NCBI GenBank assembly: GCA_949358305.1
Contig: OX442314.1
Coordinates: forward strand, 64,613,369-64,677,368
Direction of reading: 5' to 3'
Length of the DNA stretch: 64,000 bases
From: Strigamia acuminata
Taxonomy: Eukaryota; Arthropoda; Chilopoda; Geophilomorpha; Linotaeniidae
Made by a program: the position numbers and the translations under genes. Shown here piece by piece: positions 22,639 to 31,992 of this stretch (position 1 is the first letter of the stretch; each line of letters starts with the position of its first letter). The notes beneath the pieces were generated by a model. That model was not told the origin of the DNA. It did no database searches and was given only the letters and a program-made list of their open reading frames with translations.

Positions 22639-22658
22639 TGGCGAGCTAGACAGGATTC
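22639..22658 (+). promoter_or_regulatory. Gypsy A primer binding site
   Basis: TGGCGAGCTAGACAGGATTC starts four bases after the LTR. The leading TGG and position fit a primer site. I could not assign the tRNA with confidence. Confidence 0.6.
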
Positions 22659-22784
22659 AACTCGAAACGTGTTCTAAGAGAACACAAACTACCATTTTCT
22701 TCAGTGAAGACTACGCAAGTATAGGTCGTTATATTTATTTGATTAATTACTTATTTTTGCCGGCACACATATTATTATTTCAAC

Positions 22785-24701
22785 ATGGCTTCACGCGACG
22801 CTTTGTCGCAATCCAGTGTTTCGGACGTAGAAGCCGAACAAGCGCATACTTTGCCACTTCCAGACTCACCAACACATGAGCCGGACCAACAGCAGGAACT
22901 ACTAGTACAACCAATATCCACAGACGTACCATTTTCCAATCCTTGGAGGACATACGCTCAAATGGAAGCGGATCAACTCCAACATGAACGGGAAGCGGCT
23001 ACAGCACGGGATCAATGGGAGGAAAATAGACGCCATTTGCAGGACTCACTCATGGAAAGAAGACAAATTGTGGACGGGATGCGAGCGGTTCGAGAAGACA
23101 TTCAACGAGGACCGCCGCCTCCTTACCAACCTGCGTTTATGCAACCGGAACCACAACAACATCGAAGGAATCCACCTGCATTGACGATGGAAGCATTGAT
23201 GAGAGTATTACGAGAGGATAGAAGGGAGTTACAACACGAACTTCGCCAGGAGTTGCTCGAATCGATGAGGCAAATTAGGCGCGAGCTGAACGACAGAGTG
23301 AAGGAATTTATCCATTCGCACAACGAGCGAACTCAGCCTGAACCACCAGCACCAGAAGCAGGTTCAGGGGCCACACGTCGTGGTCGAGAGGGCGCTCGGG
23401 GAGCCGACTTTTCTTTTGGAGATACTGGACGTGCATCGGGACCACGACGCACTGGCTCTTATTCTCCGAGACGACGCCAACAACATTCACAACAGGGAGA
23501 CACGACTTCCAATGTTCCACGGGACCCACCACCGAATCCTGACCCGGATTCCGCTCAAAGAGGTAGTCAAGGCATACCACTCAGCGCCTCAAGACAGCTG
23601 CCTCACACGAGATCTCAACTCTCGTTGGAGTCGGAGGATCAGCGTCAAGCCGCTCAGGTTGGAAGGTATAAACTTAAAGTTGAAAAAATTCCATACTTTG
23701 ATCCGGATGAGGCTACTTTCGACACAGTGGACCTGTTCCTGGGTAAGCTATATGCGCACATGTTTACCATGGGAGCACCGGAAGGAATATATTTGAAAGT
23801 ATACGTGGTTCTCGCGCTTCGAAATAGAGCGCAACGTTGGTGGATGGCTCTAACTCCAAAACCAAACAATTGGGAGGACTTTGAATTAGTTTTCAGGCAG
23901 GTATTTTCCATTAATTCAGCTTTAGCTAATGTTAAGTTGTCTCAGCGCAAACAAAAGCCAGGGGAATCAACTATGTCGTTCCTCAGCGAGATGATTCATT
24001 ATTTAAATATTGCTGGATACAAGGACAAGGGCTTGCAGTGGGAACGAGTTCAGGGCATGATGCAGACTCAAGTCGTACAATTAATGCGCTCTTGGTGCAT
24101 CAGGACGATCGACGACGCAGTCAAAATGGGCAACGATGTCGATAATCGCCTTCAGTTGGATTCGTTGCGGACTTTTGAGTACAAACAGTGCGGAGTTTCG
24201 GACCAGGAGATGCCTTTACCCGCAGGAGTGGGTCCTGCCACACGTACCAGAACAGAGGAGGAGAAGTTAAATCAACAATCTACTTCGTCCAGGTCTGGTC
24301 GTTTTTCAAGATTCAACAAAGTATTTACAGCATTGCTCGAGGATATGTCGGCGTGCGCGCTCGATCCAGAAGATCCCAACAGCGAGGAAACCAATAAGGA
24401 CCCGCCAAAGGAATCTGCATCAGCGGCAGCACAAAAGTCTGATGTCCACGCCATGACTGCGACTACTGCGCCAACACCTAGAACGGATACACAGCACATA
24501 TGTCCCAAGGACGTTGTCATTTTTCCAGCCGCTAAAGAAGCGCCTTCAGAGCCAAAGCTCCCGAAGAATGCTATGTGGAGAAAAACACCAACGGACAAAT
24601 GGTTCATGTCTGACAGGCAATCCTGGAGGCCTGTGTGCCCCGTTTGTGGCAAGGAATGGAGTCGTCAGTCGGGAAACGCAAGCGGCCTGCTCAAAGCATG
24701 A
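22785..24701 (+). CDS. Gypsy A Gag
   Basis: 638 codons, ATG in context AACATGG. The N-terminal half is rich in Gln, Arg and Glu with coiled-coil-like stretches (about 55-180), then a low-complexity Arg/Ser/Pro region. A retrotrans_gag-type capsid domain spans about 300-460 (WWMALTP, then WEDFELVFRQVF). The C-terminus has one CPVC cluster but not a full CCHC knuckle. Gag forms the particle and binds element RNA. The last codons overlap the pol frame, which is -1 relative to gag, and a GGGAAAC heptamer lies in the overlap. Confidence 0.9.
   Translation: MASRDALSQSSVSDVEAEQAHTLPLPDSPTHEPDQQQELLVQPISTDVPFSNPWRTYAQMEADQLQHEREAATARDQWEENRRHLQDSLMERRQIVDGMRAVREDIQRGPPPPYQPAFMQPEPQQHRRNPPALTMEALMRVLREDRRELQHELRQELLESMRQIRRELNDRVKEFIHSHNERTQPEPPAPEAGSGATRRGREGARGADFSFGDTGRASGPRRTGSYSPRRRQQHSQQGDTTSNVPRDPPPNPDPDSAQRGSQGIPLSASRQLPHTRSQLSLESEDQRQAAQVGRYKLKVEKIPYFDPDEATFDTVDLFLGKLYAHMFTMGAPEGIYLKVYVVLALRNRAQRWWMALTPKPNNWEDFELVFRQVFSINSALANVKLSQRKQKPGESTMSFLSEMIHYLNIAGYKDKGLQWERVQGMMQTQVVQLMRSWCIRTIDDAVKMGNDVDNRLQLDSLRTFEYKQCGVSDQEMPLPAGVGPATRTRTEEEKLNQQSTSSRSGRFSRFNKVFTALLEDMSACALDPEDPNSEETNKDPPKESASAAAQKSDVHAMTATTAPTPRTDTQHICPKDVVIFPAAKEAPSEPKLPKNAMWRKTPTDKWFMSDRQSWRPVCPVCGKEWSRQSGNASGLLKA
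24671..24677 (+). promoter_or_regulatory. Candidate -1 frameshift site, gypsy A gag/pol
   Basis: G GGA AAC is in the correct phase with gag (codons GGA, AAC), eight codons before the gag stop, inside the stretch where the pol frame is open. The heptamer fits X XXY YYZ and moves ribosomes into exactly the observed pol frame. Downstream I see only a weak TGCT/AGCA stem. Confidence 0.55.
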
Positions 24702-25000
24702 GTCCAGAGAGTGGGTCGGATACAAACATCAAGGACTCTACTGAGAAGAAGACTGAAGAATCACCAGACGTCGATAGAAGTACAACACCGTCTACTCCGA
24801 CACCAGAGGCGCCATCTGCTGTTCGAGAAGACAACAACAAATCATTAACCCCGTCTACGGACATTAAATTAACTACATTAATCAAAACAGATTCAAGTAA
24901 ATCAAAAATAAAAATACCCGGTGTCGTAACACCACAACCAACAAAATCAGCGCAACTTTCGTCTGTGAAAGCCAAGGAAACCCCCAAAAAACCAACTTCG
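24678..25000 (+). pseudogene. Gypsy A pol, N-terminal segment (split by copia)
   Basis: Pol frame (-1 relative to gag) encoding a Ser/Thr/Pro/Lys-rich leader of the polyprotein. It runs into the copia LTR at 25001. Removing copia plus one target copy joins it in frame to the coding at 31993, showing that the insertion is the sole reason for the break. Confidence 0.85.
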
Positions 25001-25478
25001 TGTTGGGTTGCAAACCCATTTTGAAGTGCTTAAATATTTGTTCCTGTGTTACGTGATTTATTGGTTACACAATTTCCGAGTATGTGTAACAAGTGTGTTG
25101 TAAATTAATGTCCCGATCCAGTGTTCAACCGATAATGATTTTTATCAATGCTTGTTATGTACCGCGGTTGAATATTCTCTCCTTTACAGCACACGTCCCT
25201 GATGTCGTCTGCTTGAAAAAGCGATTTGTGTTTTATCCTTTTTCCTTGGTTTATCGATTATTAATGTCGGTGTTTTTTACTTGCGATTGTAAAGGACAAA
25301 TCATTGGAAACTTGACAATGATTTATCCTATGTTGTTAGAGAGTGCAAATAGCCTCTAACCGTGTATCACCTGATATTCTCACGAATTAAAGATGGCGCA
25401 CGCATGTCGGTTTCGCGCACCGTTTCAACTGATGTTTCTTTTGATTTCGTTTGCAGAATTGCCGGGAATAACCCCACA
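25001..25478 (+). repeat. Copia 5' LTR
   Basis: 478 bp, starting TGTTGGGTTG and ending ACCCCACA. It contains AAAGATGGCGC near 25390, resembling Pho/YY1 or CTCF-type core words. Its 88-codon frame is repeated in the other LTR and is not a gene. Confidence 0.96.
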
Positions 25479-25480
25479 AG

Positions 25481-25491
25481 TGGTAGCAGAG
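25481..25491 (+). promoter_or_regulatory. Copia primer binding site (initiator tRNA-Met type)
   Basis: TGGTAGCAGAG, two bases after the LTR, matches the complement of the 3' end of metazoan initiator tRNA-Met (CTCTGCTACCA) for 11 bases, as is common in Ty1/copia elements. Confidence 0.75.
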
Positions 25492-26664
25492 GCTGTGCGA
25501 CGATAAGGCCAGCAGTTTTTGGGAGTTTTCCGGAACATTTCGAGACGAAACGAGTGCAGGACGTCGGCCGAGGTCGTTGCAGACACGAATCGCCGGCGAC
25601 GTGCGAAATAACTTTGCCAACTTTTTCAAATCGTCGGGATTGTGTGTGCGGACAGTACAACGGACTATTACGACAGTAAGCAGTGTCGAAATATTTATTT
25701 TCAGTGCGAAATAAGCACTTTTCCACGCCGTTACGAAGCAAATTTTCTTCGGCGGCCATTTTGGATTCGGCAGTGCAGCCGACGTAGCAACGACGTGTTT
25801 TCGGGCCGATACACGCCTAGACGCCAGCTTTTTGCCGAGACGACGATTATTCTCGCCGAAACAACGAGAATCAACGTCGATACGACGCATTTTCGCCCCG
25901 AATCAGGCGAAAATTACCGAAAACGATCGGAAATCAGCAGTGGATCGCCGGTGGAGAACAAATCCTCACCAGCGGCCATTTTTGTTTGGATTTTCATCGC
26001 CGTCGACGGTGGAAACCAATTTCGAGTGTCTCTGTACGCATAAGTCTGCGTACACGACAATATTTGACCGGAAAAGCCGTGTTTTGCACCCCGGAGTGCT
26101 ACACGAAGGCGCGGACGGGCGCGACGACGATTTTGGATCGTTTTTCCCCGCTTTGCACGGACGTGTGCGAGCGGTAGCGCGTCAGCCCCATTTCCGCGCA
26201 CCGATAACGTCTAAACAACGTTCTACGCTGGACGGAAGCGATTGCGACGATCGGATCCCGCAATCCGCCCATCTTAACAACGCAAAAGTGTATTTACCAT
26301 TTTGTCTTGAAACTTTGTTAATTTTAAGTTTTTGTTTTTGGTCCCCTCTTAGTATCGGTGCCACCCTACGTCCAGTCGGGCACGTGGCACTGTATTCTTG
26401 TCTGGGCTTGTTCACGGCCACCCAACCGATCCCGCGACCCTAGGAGGTCGGACGGAAGAGTTGGGGAACGACCAGTCAAGGTTTGATCGCCGCTCTTATA
26501 GCGGTTTGCCCACGGGTGGAATTGTTTTTTCGCCTTCATTTTTGGTGGGTGACAAGTGTGCACTGTGTGATTTGATTCTAGTGAAGTGTTTTGTGCGGAA
26601 TAATTTCCGAATTTAGTGATTTTTTCGTGCATCCTTCATTATTATTGTGCATTGTGTCGTCGTG
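25492..26664 (+). other. Copia leader
   Basis: About 1.17 kb of untranslated leader between primer site and the ORF. It is relatively GC-rich with many CG dinucleotides in its first 800 bases. Frames up to about 200 codons exist here but lack recognisable domains, and the plus-strand ones do not continue into the polyprotein. I see nothing else supportable. Confidence 0.6.
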
Positions 26665-29600
26665 ATGTCAAAACACGACGACTATAAGGATATTAAGAAA
26701 CTCGACGGTACGAACTATGCTACGTGGTCGGTGCAGGTTCAGCTGCTCCTCAAATACAACGGTGTTTGGGGTCACGTGGATGGCACGGAGAAACAACCGC
26801 CTGACACCGCCACAGCCAAGGAGAAAAGAGACTTCAAAGTCCGGGAGGACAAAGCCATGTCAACCCTTTGCATGAGCTGCGCGGAACCTCAGCAAGTTAT
26901 TGCCGTCTCTTGTCCCACTGCTGCAAAAGTCTGGGAAGCGTTAAAAGACGCTTATCAACCGACGACGAGGGCACGCCGCGCTCGACTGCGCCGTGACTTT
27001 TTGAACATGAAAATGTTAGAAGGCGAGGAAATGCTCGTTTTCACGGGGCGAGTCGATCGGAAGGTCACGGAATTAAAAGACGTGAAAATCGACGTCTCCG
27101 ACGAGTTCCACGCTTTCCAGTATTTGGACCACTTACCCCCACAATATGAGAACATTAAACAGACAGCGTATCATTGGGAAGATGCTGACTTCACGGCTAA
27201 AAACGTGAAAGAGAGGTTGCTTGGCGAATACAATCGCCTTTACGAATCAAGCAACGAATTCGGTGTCCTAACTCAACAAATGGACAATACTGCATTATTT
27301 GCCAAGCAAAAATGGAAACCACGTGGGAAACCTTCAACAGCTACTGGGCCCTCACGGGGCACTTGTTTTAATTGTGGAGGGACGGGTCACTTCGCTAGAG
27401 AGTGCCCGTCGCCTCCAAAACAGCAAGGAGCTTTTGGGACTTTTCCTGCCGCTGCTGGTTCGCCGGCCCAATTAAATCGAGGAAGTGGACGTGGCAGGGG
27501 CCGTGGAAAAGGGCAACAGAGAGCAAATCTCACACAGCTGGACCCGTATGCGGATGAGCCCCACACTTTATACTCGGCAGTATTGGAGGAAAAACCTGCA
27601 CAGCCATTATCCCTTGTGTCGCACGGCAATTGTGATTCTCAATGGTACGTGGACACAGGGGCGACCGACCATTTCTCTTTCAACCGGAGTTGGTTCTCGG
27701 ACTTTAGACCGCTGTCTAACTTCAGCGTACAACAAGGTGAAGGCAAATCGAAAATCGAAGGAGTCGGCAATGTTGTCATCACCACGCTTTATGGAACCCG
27801 ACATAGGGACATTACTTTGAAGAATGTTTTCTTCGCACCCAATTTTCGGAAGAATCTCATCTCACTTGGACGCACCGATGAGGCTGGGATGTGCACATTT
27901 GTCAAAAATGGGGAAATGTTTATTTATAAAGATAAGATCGAGGAACCATCGATTACGGCAGTTCGAACTTCGAATAGATTGTATAAAGTTAACTGTCGTA
28001 TCGAGGTTGGGAATGTAAACACAGCTGCATTAACTGCGCAACAGAATGCGGCTGCTGTCCTCGACTTGATCAAATCATCTGTAAAGGATGAAAGATTTGT
28101 GCAACCGTTACTAACCATTTTAGACTATAAGAACGCATTACTAAAAAGTTTGAGTAAGTCGGATAAAGGGACGTCCGCAGCTAATTTGAGTGCGCAAGTG
28201 AGCGAGAAAACGTCAGCGCCTGCGGCGATTAATTTGCCGAAAGCGGGGAATGAGGTTCAGACACCTCCTGTGAATATTCCCCAAGCTAATGCGACAGCGA
28301 AAGCTAACGGCGGAAACGCCGATGATGTGAAAGTTAGAAACCAGGAGCGGCCCCAAACCATGGACACATGGCATTCGAGGATGGGCCATCTCAATGCTAA
28401 AGGCATTTCAAAATTAGAAAAGTCTGATGACGTATTTGGAATTAACCTGTCCACTAAGGAATTGTCTACCTGTGACGCATGTGCAACCGCCAAAAGCACG
28501 AGAGCAAGCTTTCCCCCTATAGTTGCGATTTCAACCAAAGGGATTTTAGACATTGTACACATGGATGTCTGGGGGAAATCACAGGGTCCTTCCTTAGGTG
28601 GGGCTAATTACTATTTTATTCTCGTGGACGACTATTCACGGTATATGTGGATAATTATGATGAAAACCAAAGGGGAGGTTTTGGGTCATTTCAAACGATG
28701 GCTAACTGAAGTGGAAAGAACGACTTCTAAGAAAGTCAAATGTATTAAGACTGATAATGGCGGGGAATTTATTTCTCGGGATTGGGACACTTACGCTTCC
28801 AAGATAGGATTAAAATGCATTCGAACAAATGCATATTCTCCGGAAATGAATTCCGTGGCTGAAAGGGCCAACCGTACAATTATTAGCGGGGTGAGGGCTT
28901 TGATGCTCGAGAACAGTTTCCCCTATCCCCTTTGGGCTGAATTGGCGACTTCCATCGTCTACTTAAAGAATAGGTTTCCTCACCAGGGGATTGAAGGCAA
29001 AACACCTTACTCGATATTTTTCAATAAGAAACTATCTTTACGACACATTAAATGCATTGGGTCGAAGACTTTTGTTCATGTTCCATCCCAGACTCGCAAA
29101 AGCAAATTGGAGGGTAGGGCATGGGCAGGAGCATTGGTTGGCTATGCCATCTCCACTAGGGGCTATAGGATCTGGGACCCTAAAACAAATCAAGTTTTTG
29201 CGTCAAAACACGTGCGGATCTTCGAGGACTCGTATTGGTACGAGATTGGGAAGAGATTACAGACTCCAGTTCGACAACCTCAAGGGGGATCCGAAGAATT
29301 TAAGAGTTTTGGCTACTCTTCCTCCGACACCGAGGAAGATGACGATGATTCCGTTGTCCCTGTTGGACAGCCACCACCCTTTATGCCACCTCCTATCCCA
29401 CCGCCCATTCCGCCCCCTATTCCACCTAGAACCCCAGGACCTGCTTTGAGACCAAATGTGCAGCGGACAATTGAGTTGCCTGCAATTAGAGTTGATCCTA
29501 TTGGGGATGATGAGGAAATTGGTGGGGCGCAGGGTATTGATGGAGATAATCCAGTTGAAGAAATTGGTGGGGCGAAGGGGGATGATGAAAATTTCTTAAA

Positions 29601-31491
29601 CGTTTATCCTGACGACGATGAGGATCCAGATCTGGCACCCCCTCCTGGGGTACAAACTCGTCGTGGTTCGGGTAAAAAGGGAAAGGTGAAAGAGAAAGAA
29701 ACCCCAGACCCAATGTTATTGCCGCTGGATATGACGAAATGGAGGAGAATCCAGTCTGTCCGGAAAGCCGGGGCAACGGCTGGAAAAGTTGACGTTGTTT
29801 ATTTCTCGCCCAATGATGACAAACTTAGAAGTCGAACTGATGTTGCACGGTGGTGCGATGGAGAAGGTTACGCATACGATCCGAACCTTTTCGACTTCAA
29901 AACGTTAGAAGGGGAGGAACCCTTACCTTTTGCGGGGTTTTGTGCAATTGAGCCCGACACCTACGAGGAGGCGATCGAGGGCATTAACAAACCCTACTGG
30001 GAAGGGGCGATGAAGGACGAGATTGACATTTTTGATGAACGAGAAGTCTATCGTGAAATTGACAAGCCTAAAGACGTACAGCTTTTGGGGACAAAATGGA
30101 TATATAAGATGAAACGCGATCACACCGGAGCAATTCAACGCTACCGGGCCCGATTGGTGGCCCAAGGGTTTAAACAGAGGCCTGGAATTGACTTTACGGA
30201 GGTATTTTCCCCCGTTGTCAATTTCGTCCTCGTTATCGTGTTCTTCTGCACTCTGGTAGTGCTTAAGGGCTGGCGTGACGTGCACATCGATATTAAGGCC
30301 GCCTACCTCTATGGCGACCTCGATACAGTGCAATATTGTGAAGTCCCCAAGGGTTACAGGACAGCGAAAAACCGACATAAGTGTTGGATGCTGCTGAAGG
30401 CCTTATATGGCCTTCATCAGAGCGGACGAATATGGTACCAAGCGCTCCACGATTGTCTGCTCCAATTGGGATTTGAGCCAATGCTAGGACTGAACTGTGT
30501 CTATTCTCTGGACAACGAAGCAGTAATCATTTTCTACGTCGACGATATCGTACTCTTTTCAAGAGACGATTACGTCGAAAAATGCGTCCTGAAATGGATT
30601 CGCGGTTTCTTCGACATTGTTGATTTGGGTCCGGTGACCCTATTGTTGGGCATCGAATTCGACAGATCCGGGGGGCGAATCCGTATTCACCAGAGAAAGT
30701 ACATAGAAAAGCTGTGTAAGATGTATGGAGTGGATCCGTGTCACCGTGTGCGAGTGCCAGTGACCCCTGGCACAATGATCCAGCAAGTTAAAGAGGGTGA
30801 ACGGGTGAACACGGTATTTCCGTACAGGAACTTGGTCGGGAGTCTCCTTTTTATTGCGAGCAGGACTAGGCCTGATATCCTCTTTTCGGTTATAGTCCTC
30901 TCGCAATACAATGAAAAACATTCGGCGCGTCATGTTGGAATGCTGATGCAGGTATTGCGATATTTAGGGAACACACCAAACTATGCCATCGATTTATCGA
31001 ATTGTAGGAATGATTCCCTTACTGTCTACACTGACGCGTCTTTCGCCCTAGACCAAGACAAGAGAAGAAGCTTTGGGGGCCATATAGTGTACCTAGGGGG
31101 GGTTCCAATCTCATGGAACTGCCATAAGCAGACAATGACCTCCCTGTCGATCATGGAGAGTGAATTTCTGGCCGTGGTCGATGGGGTGAAGGATATTATA
31201 TGGCTTCACCGACTGTACGACGCAGACATTATGTTTTGTGTCGAACGCGCAACCCCGTGCGTATATGCCGACAGTATGCCGGCGATTCAGTATACGAAAA
31301 ATAGAATAGAAAACCGCGCTAATAAACATATAGATGTCAAACTGCATTTCGTCCGTGACTGGTTCGAAAAAGGAACGTTTTCTATTAGACACATTGCCGG
31401 GGTTCTGAACGTGGCAGATATTTTAACCAAATGGTTAGCGAAACCAAGGTTAAACACTCTTTGCGAACACATTTTTGTTATGGACAAATAG
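26665..31491 (+). CDS. Copia Gag-Pol polyprotein
   Basis: 1608 codons from ATG 26665 (upstream in-frame codons begin with GTG, not ATG). Order: UBN2-type Gag beginning with LDGTNYATW; CCHC knuckle from C234; protease with D330 (VDTGATDHF); GAG_pre-integrase (WHSRMGHLN, CDACATAK); integrase with D634, D697 and E733 (D-D-35-E spacing); a low-complexity linker rich in Pro and Asp (about 890-1020); reverse transcriptase with VDD (D1293, D1294); RNase H with D1457 (YTDASF) and KHIDVK near the end. Protease-integrase-RT-RNase H order defines Ty1/copia. No lesion was found. The RT segment after FSPVV is unusually hydrophobic compared with typical copia sequences. Confidence 0.97.
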   Translation: MSKHDDYKDIKKLDGTNYATWSVQVQLLLKYNGVWGHVDGTEKQPPDTATAKEKRDFKVREDKAMSTLCMSCAEPQQVIAVSCPTAAKVWEALKDAYQPTTRARRARLRRDFLNMKMLEGEEMLVFTGRVDRKVTELKDVKIDVSDEFHAFQYLDHLPPQYENIKQTAYHWEDADFTAKNVKERLLGEYNRLYESSNEFGVLTQQMDNTALFAKQKWKPRGKPSTATGPSRGTCFNCGGTGHFARECPSPPKQQGAFGTFPAAAGSPAQLNRGSGRGRGRGKGQQRANLTQLDPYADEPHTLYSAVLEEKPAQPLSLVSHGNCDSQWYVDTGATDHFSFNRSWFSDFRPLSNFSVQQGEGKSKIEGVGNVVITTLYGTRHRDITLKNVFFAPNFRKNLISLGRTDEAGMCTFVKNGEMFIYKDKIEEPSITAVRTSNRLYKVNCRIEVGNVNTAALTAQQNAAAVLDLIKSSVKDERFVQPLLTILDYKNALLKSLSKSDKGTSAANLSAQVSEKTSAPAAINLPKAGNEVQTPPVNIPQANATAKANGGNADDVKVRNQERPQTMDTWHSRMGHLNAKGISKLEKSDDVFGINLSTKELSTCDACATAKSTRASFPPIVAISTKGILDIVHMDVWGKSQGPSLGGANYYFILVDDYSRYMWIIMMKTKGEVLGHFKRWLTEVERTTSKKVKCIKTDNGGEFISRDWDTYASKIGLKCIRTNAYSPEMNSVAERANRTIISGVRALMLENSFPYPLWAELATSIVYLKNRFPHQGIEGKTPYSIFFNKKLSLRHIKCIGSKTFVHVPSQTRKSKLEGRAWAGALVGYAISTRGYRIWDPKTNQVFASKHVRIFEDSYWYEIGKRLQTPVRQPQGGSEEFKSFGYSSSDTEEDDDDSVVPVGQPPPFMPPPIPPPIPPPIPPRTPGPALRPNVQRTIELPAIRVDPIGDDEEIGGAQGIDGDNPVEEIGGAKGDDENFLNVYPDDDEDPDLAPPPGVQTRRGSGKKGKVKEKETPDPMLLPLDMTKWRRIQSVRKAGATAGKVDVVYFSPNDDKLRSRTDVARWCDGEGYAYDPNLFDFKTLEGEEPLPFAGFCAIEPDTYEEAIEGINKPYWEGAMKDEIDIFDEREVYREIDKPKDVQLLGTKWIYKMKRDHTGAIQRYRARLVAQGFKQRPGIDFTEVFSPVVNFVLVIVFFCTLVVLKGWRDVHIDIKAAYLYGDLDTVQYCEVPKGYRTAKNRHKCWMLLKALYGLHQSGRIWYQALHDCLLQLGFEPMLGLNCVYSLDNEAVIIFYVDDIVLFSRDDYVEKCVLKWIRGFFDIVDLGPVTLLLGIEFDRSGGRIRIHQRKYIEKLCKMYGVDPCHRVRVPVTPGTMIQQVKEGERVNTVFPYRNLVGSLLFIASRTRPDILFSVIVLSQYNEKHSARHVGMLMQVLRYLGNTPNYAIDLSNCRNDSLTVYTDASFALDQDKRRSFGGHIVYLGGVPISWNCHKQTMTSLSIMESEFLAVVDGVKDIIWLHRLYDADIMFCVERATPCVYADSMPAIQYTKNRIENRANKHIDVKLHFVRDWFEKGTFSIRHIAGVLNVADILTKWLAKPRLNTLCEHIFVMDK

Positions 31492-31498
31492 TTTAAGC

Positions 31499-31509
31499 AA
31501 AGGGGGATT
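31499..31509 (+). promoter_or_regulatory. Copia polypurine tract
   Basis: AAAGGGGGATT lies directly before the 3' LTR, the expected position for plus-strand DNA priming. Confidence 0.8.
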
Positions 31510-31987
31510 TGTTGGGTTGCAAACCCATTTTGAAGTGCTTAAATATTTGTTCCTGTGTTACGTGATTTATTGGTTACACAATTTCCGAGTATGTGTAACA
31601 AGTGTGTTGTAAATTAATGTCCCGATCCAGTGTTCAACCGATAATGATTTTTATCAATGCTTGTTATGTACCGCGGTTGAATATTCTCTCCTTTACAGCA
31701 CACGTCCCTGATGTCGTCTGCTTGAAAAAGCGATTTGTGTTTTATCCTTTTTCCTTGGTTTATCGATTATTAATGTCGGTGTTTTTTACTTGCGATTGTA
31801 AAGGACAAATCATTGGAAACTTGACAATGATTTATCCTATGTTGTTAGAGAGTGCAAATAGCCTCTAACCGTGTATCACCTGATATTCTCACGAATTAAA
31901 GATGGCGCACGCATGTCGGTTTCGCGCACCGTTTCAACTGATGTTTCTTTTGATTTCGTTTGCAGAATTGCCGGGAATAACCCCACA
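31510..31987 (+). repeat. Copia 3' LTR
   Basis: Copy of 25001-25478 with no difference seen, followed by target copy CTTCG and resumption of gypsy A pol. Confidence 0.96.
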
Positions 31988-31992
31988 CTTCG

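Larger units (their letters stand above)
25001..31987 (+). mobile_element. Ty1/copia retrotransposon nested in gypsy A pol
   Basis: 6987-bp element. LTRs 25001-25478 and 31510-31987 (478 bp, offset 6509) read as identical. Ends are TGTTGGG...CCCCACA. Target duplication is exactly CTTCG (left flank AACTTCG, right flank CTTCGTTG). It has an iMet-type primer site, a 1.2-kb leader, one uninterrupted ORF, and a polypurine tract. It is among the most recent insertions in the window and looks capable of activity. Confidence 0.97.

Noticed and set aside
25362-26443. Overlapping frames up to 203 codons in the copia LTR and leader
   Set aside because: Arg/Ala-rich frames on both strands reflect high CG content; none matches a copia domain or joins the polyprotein.
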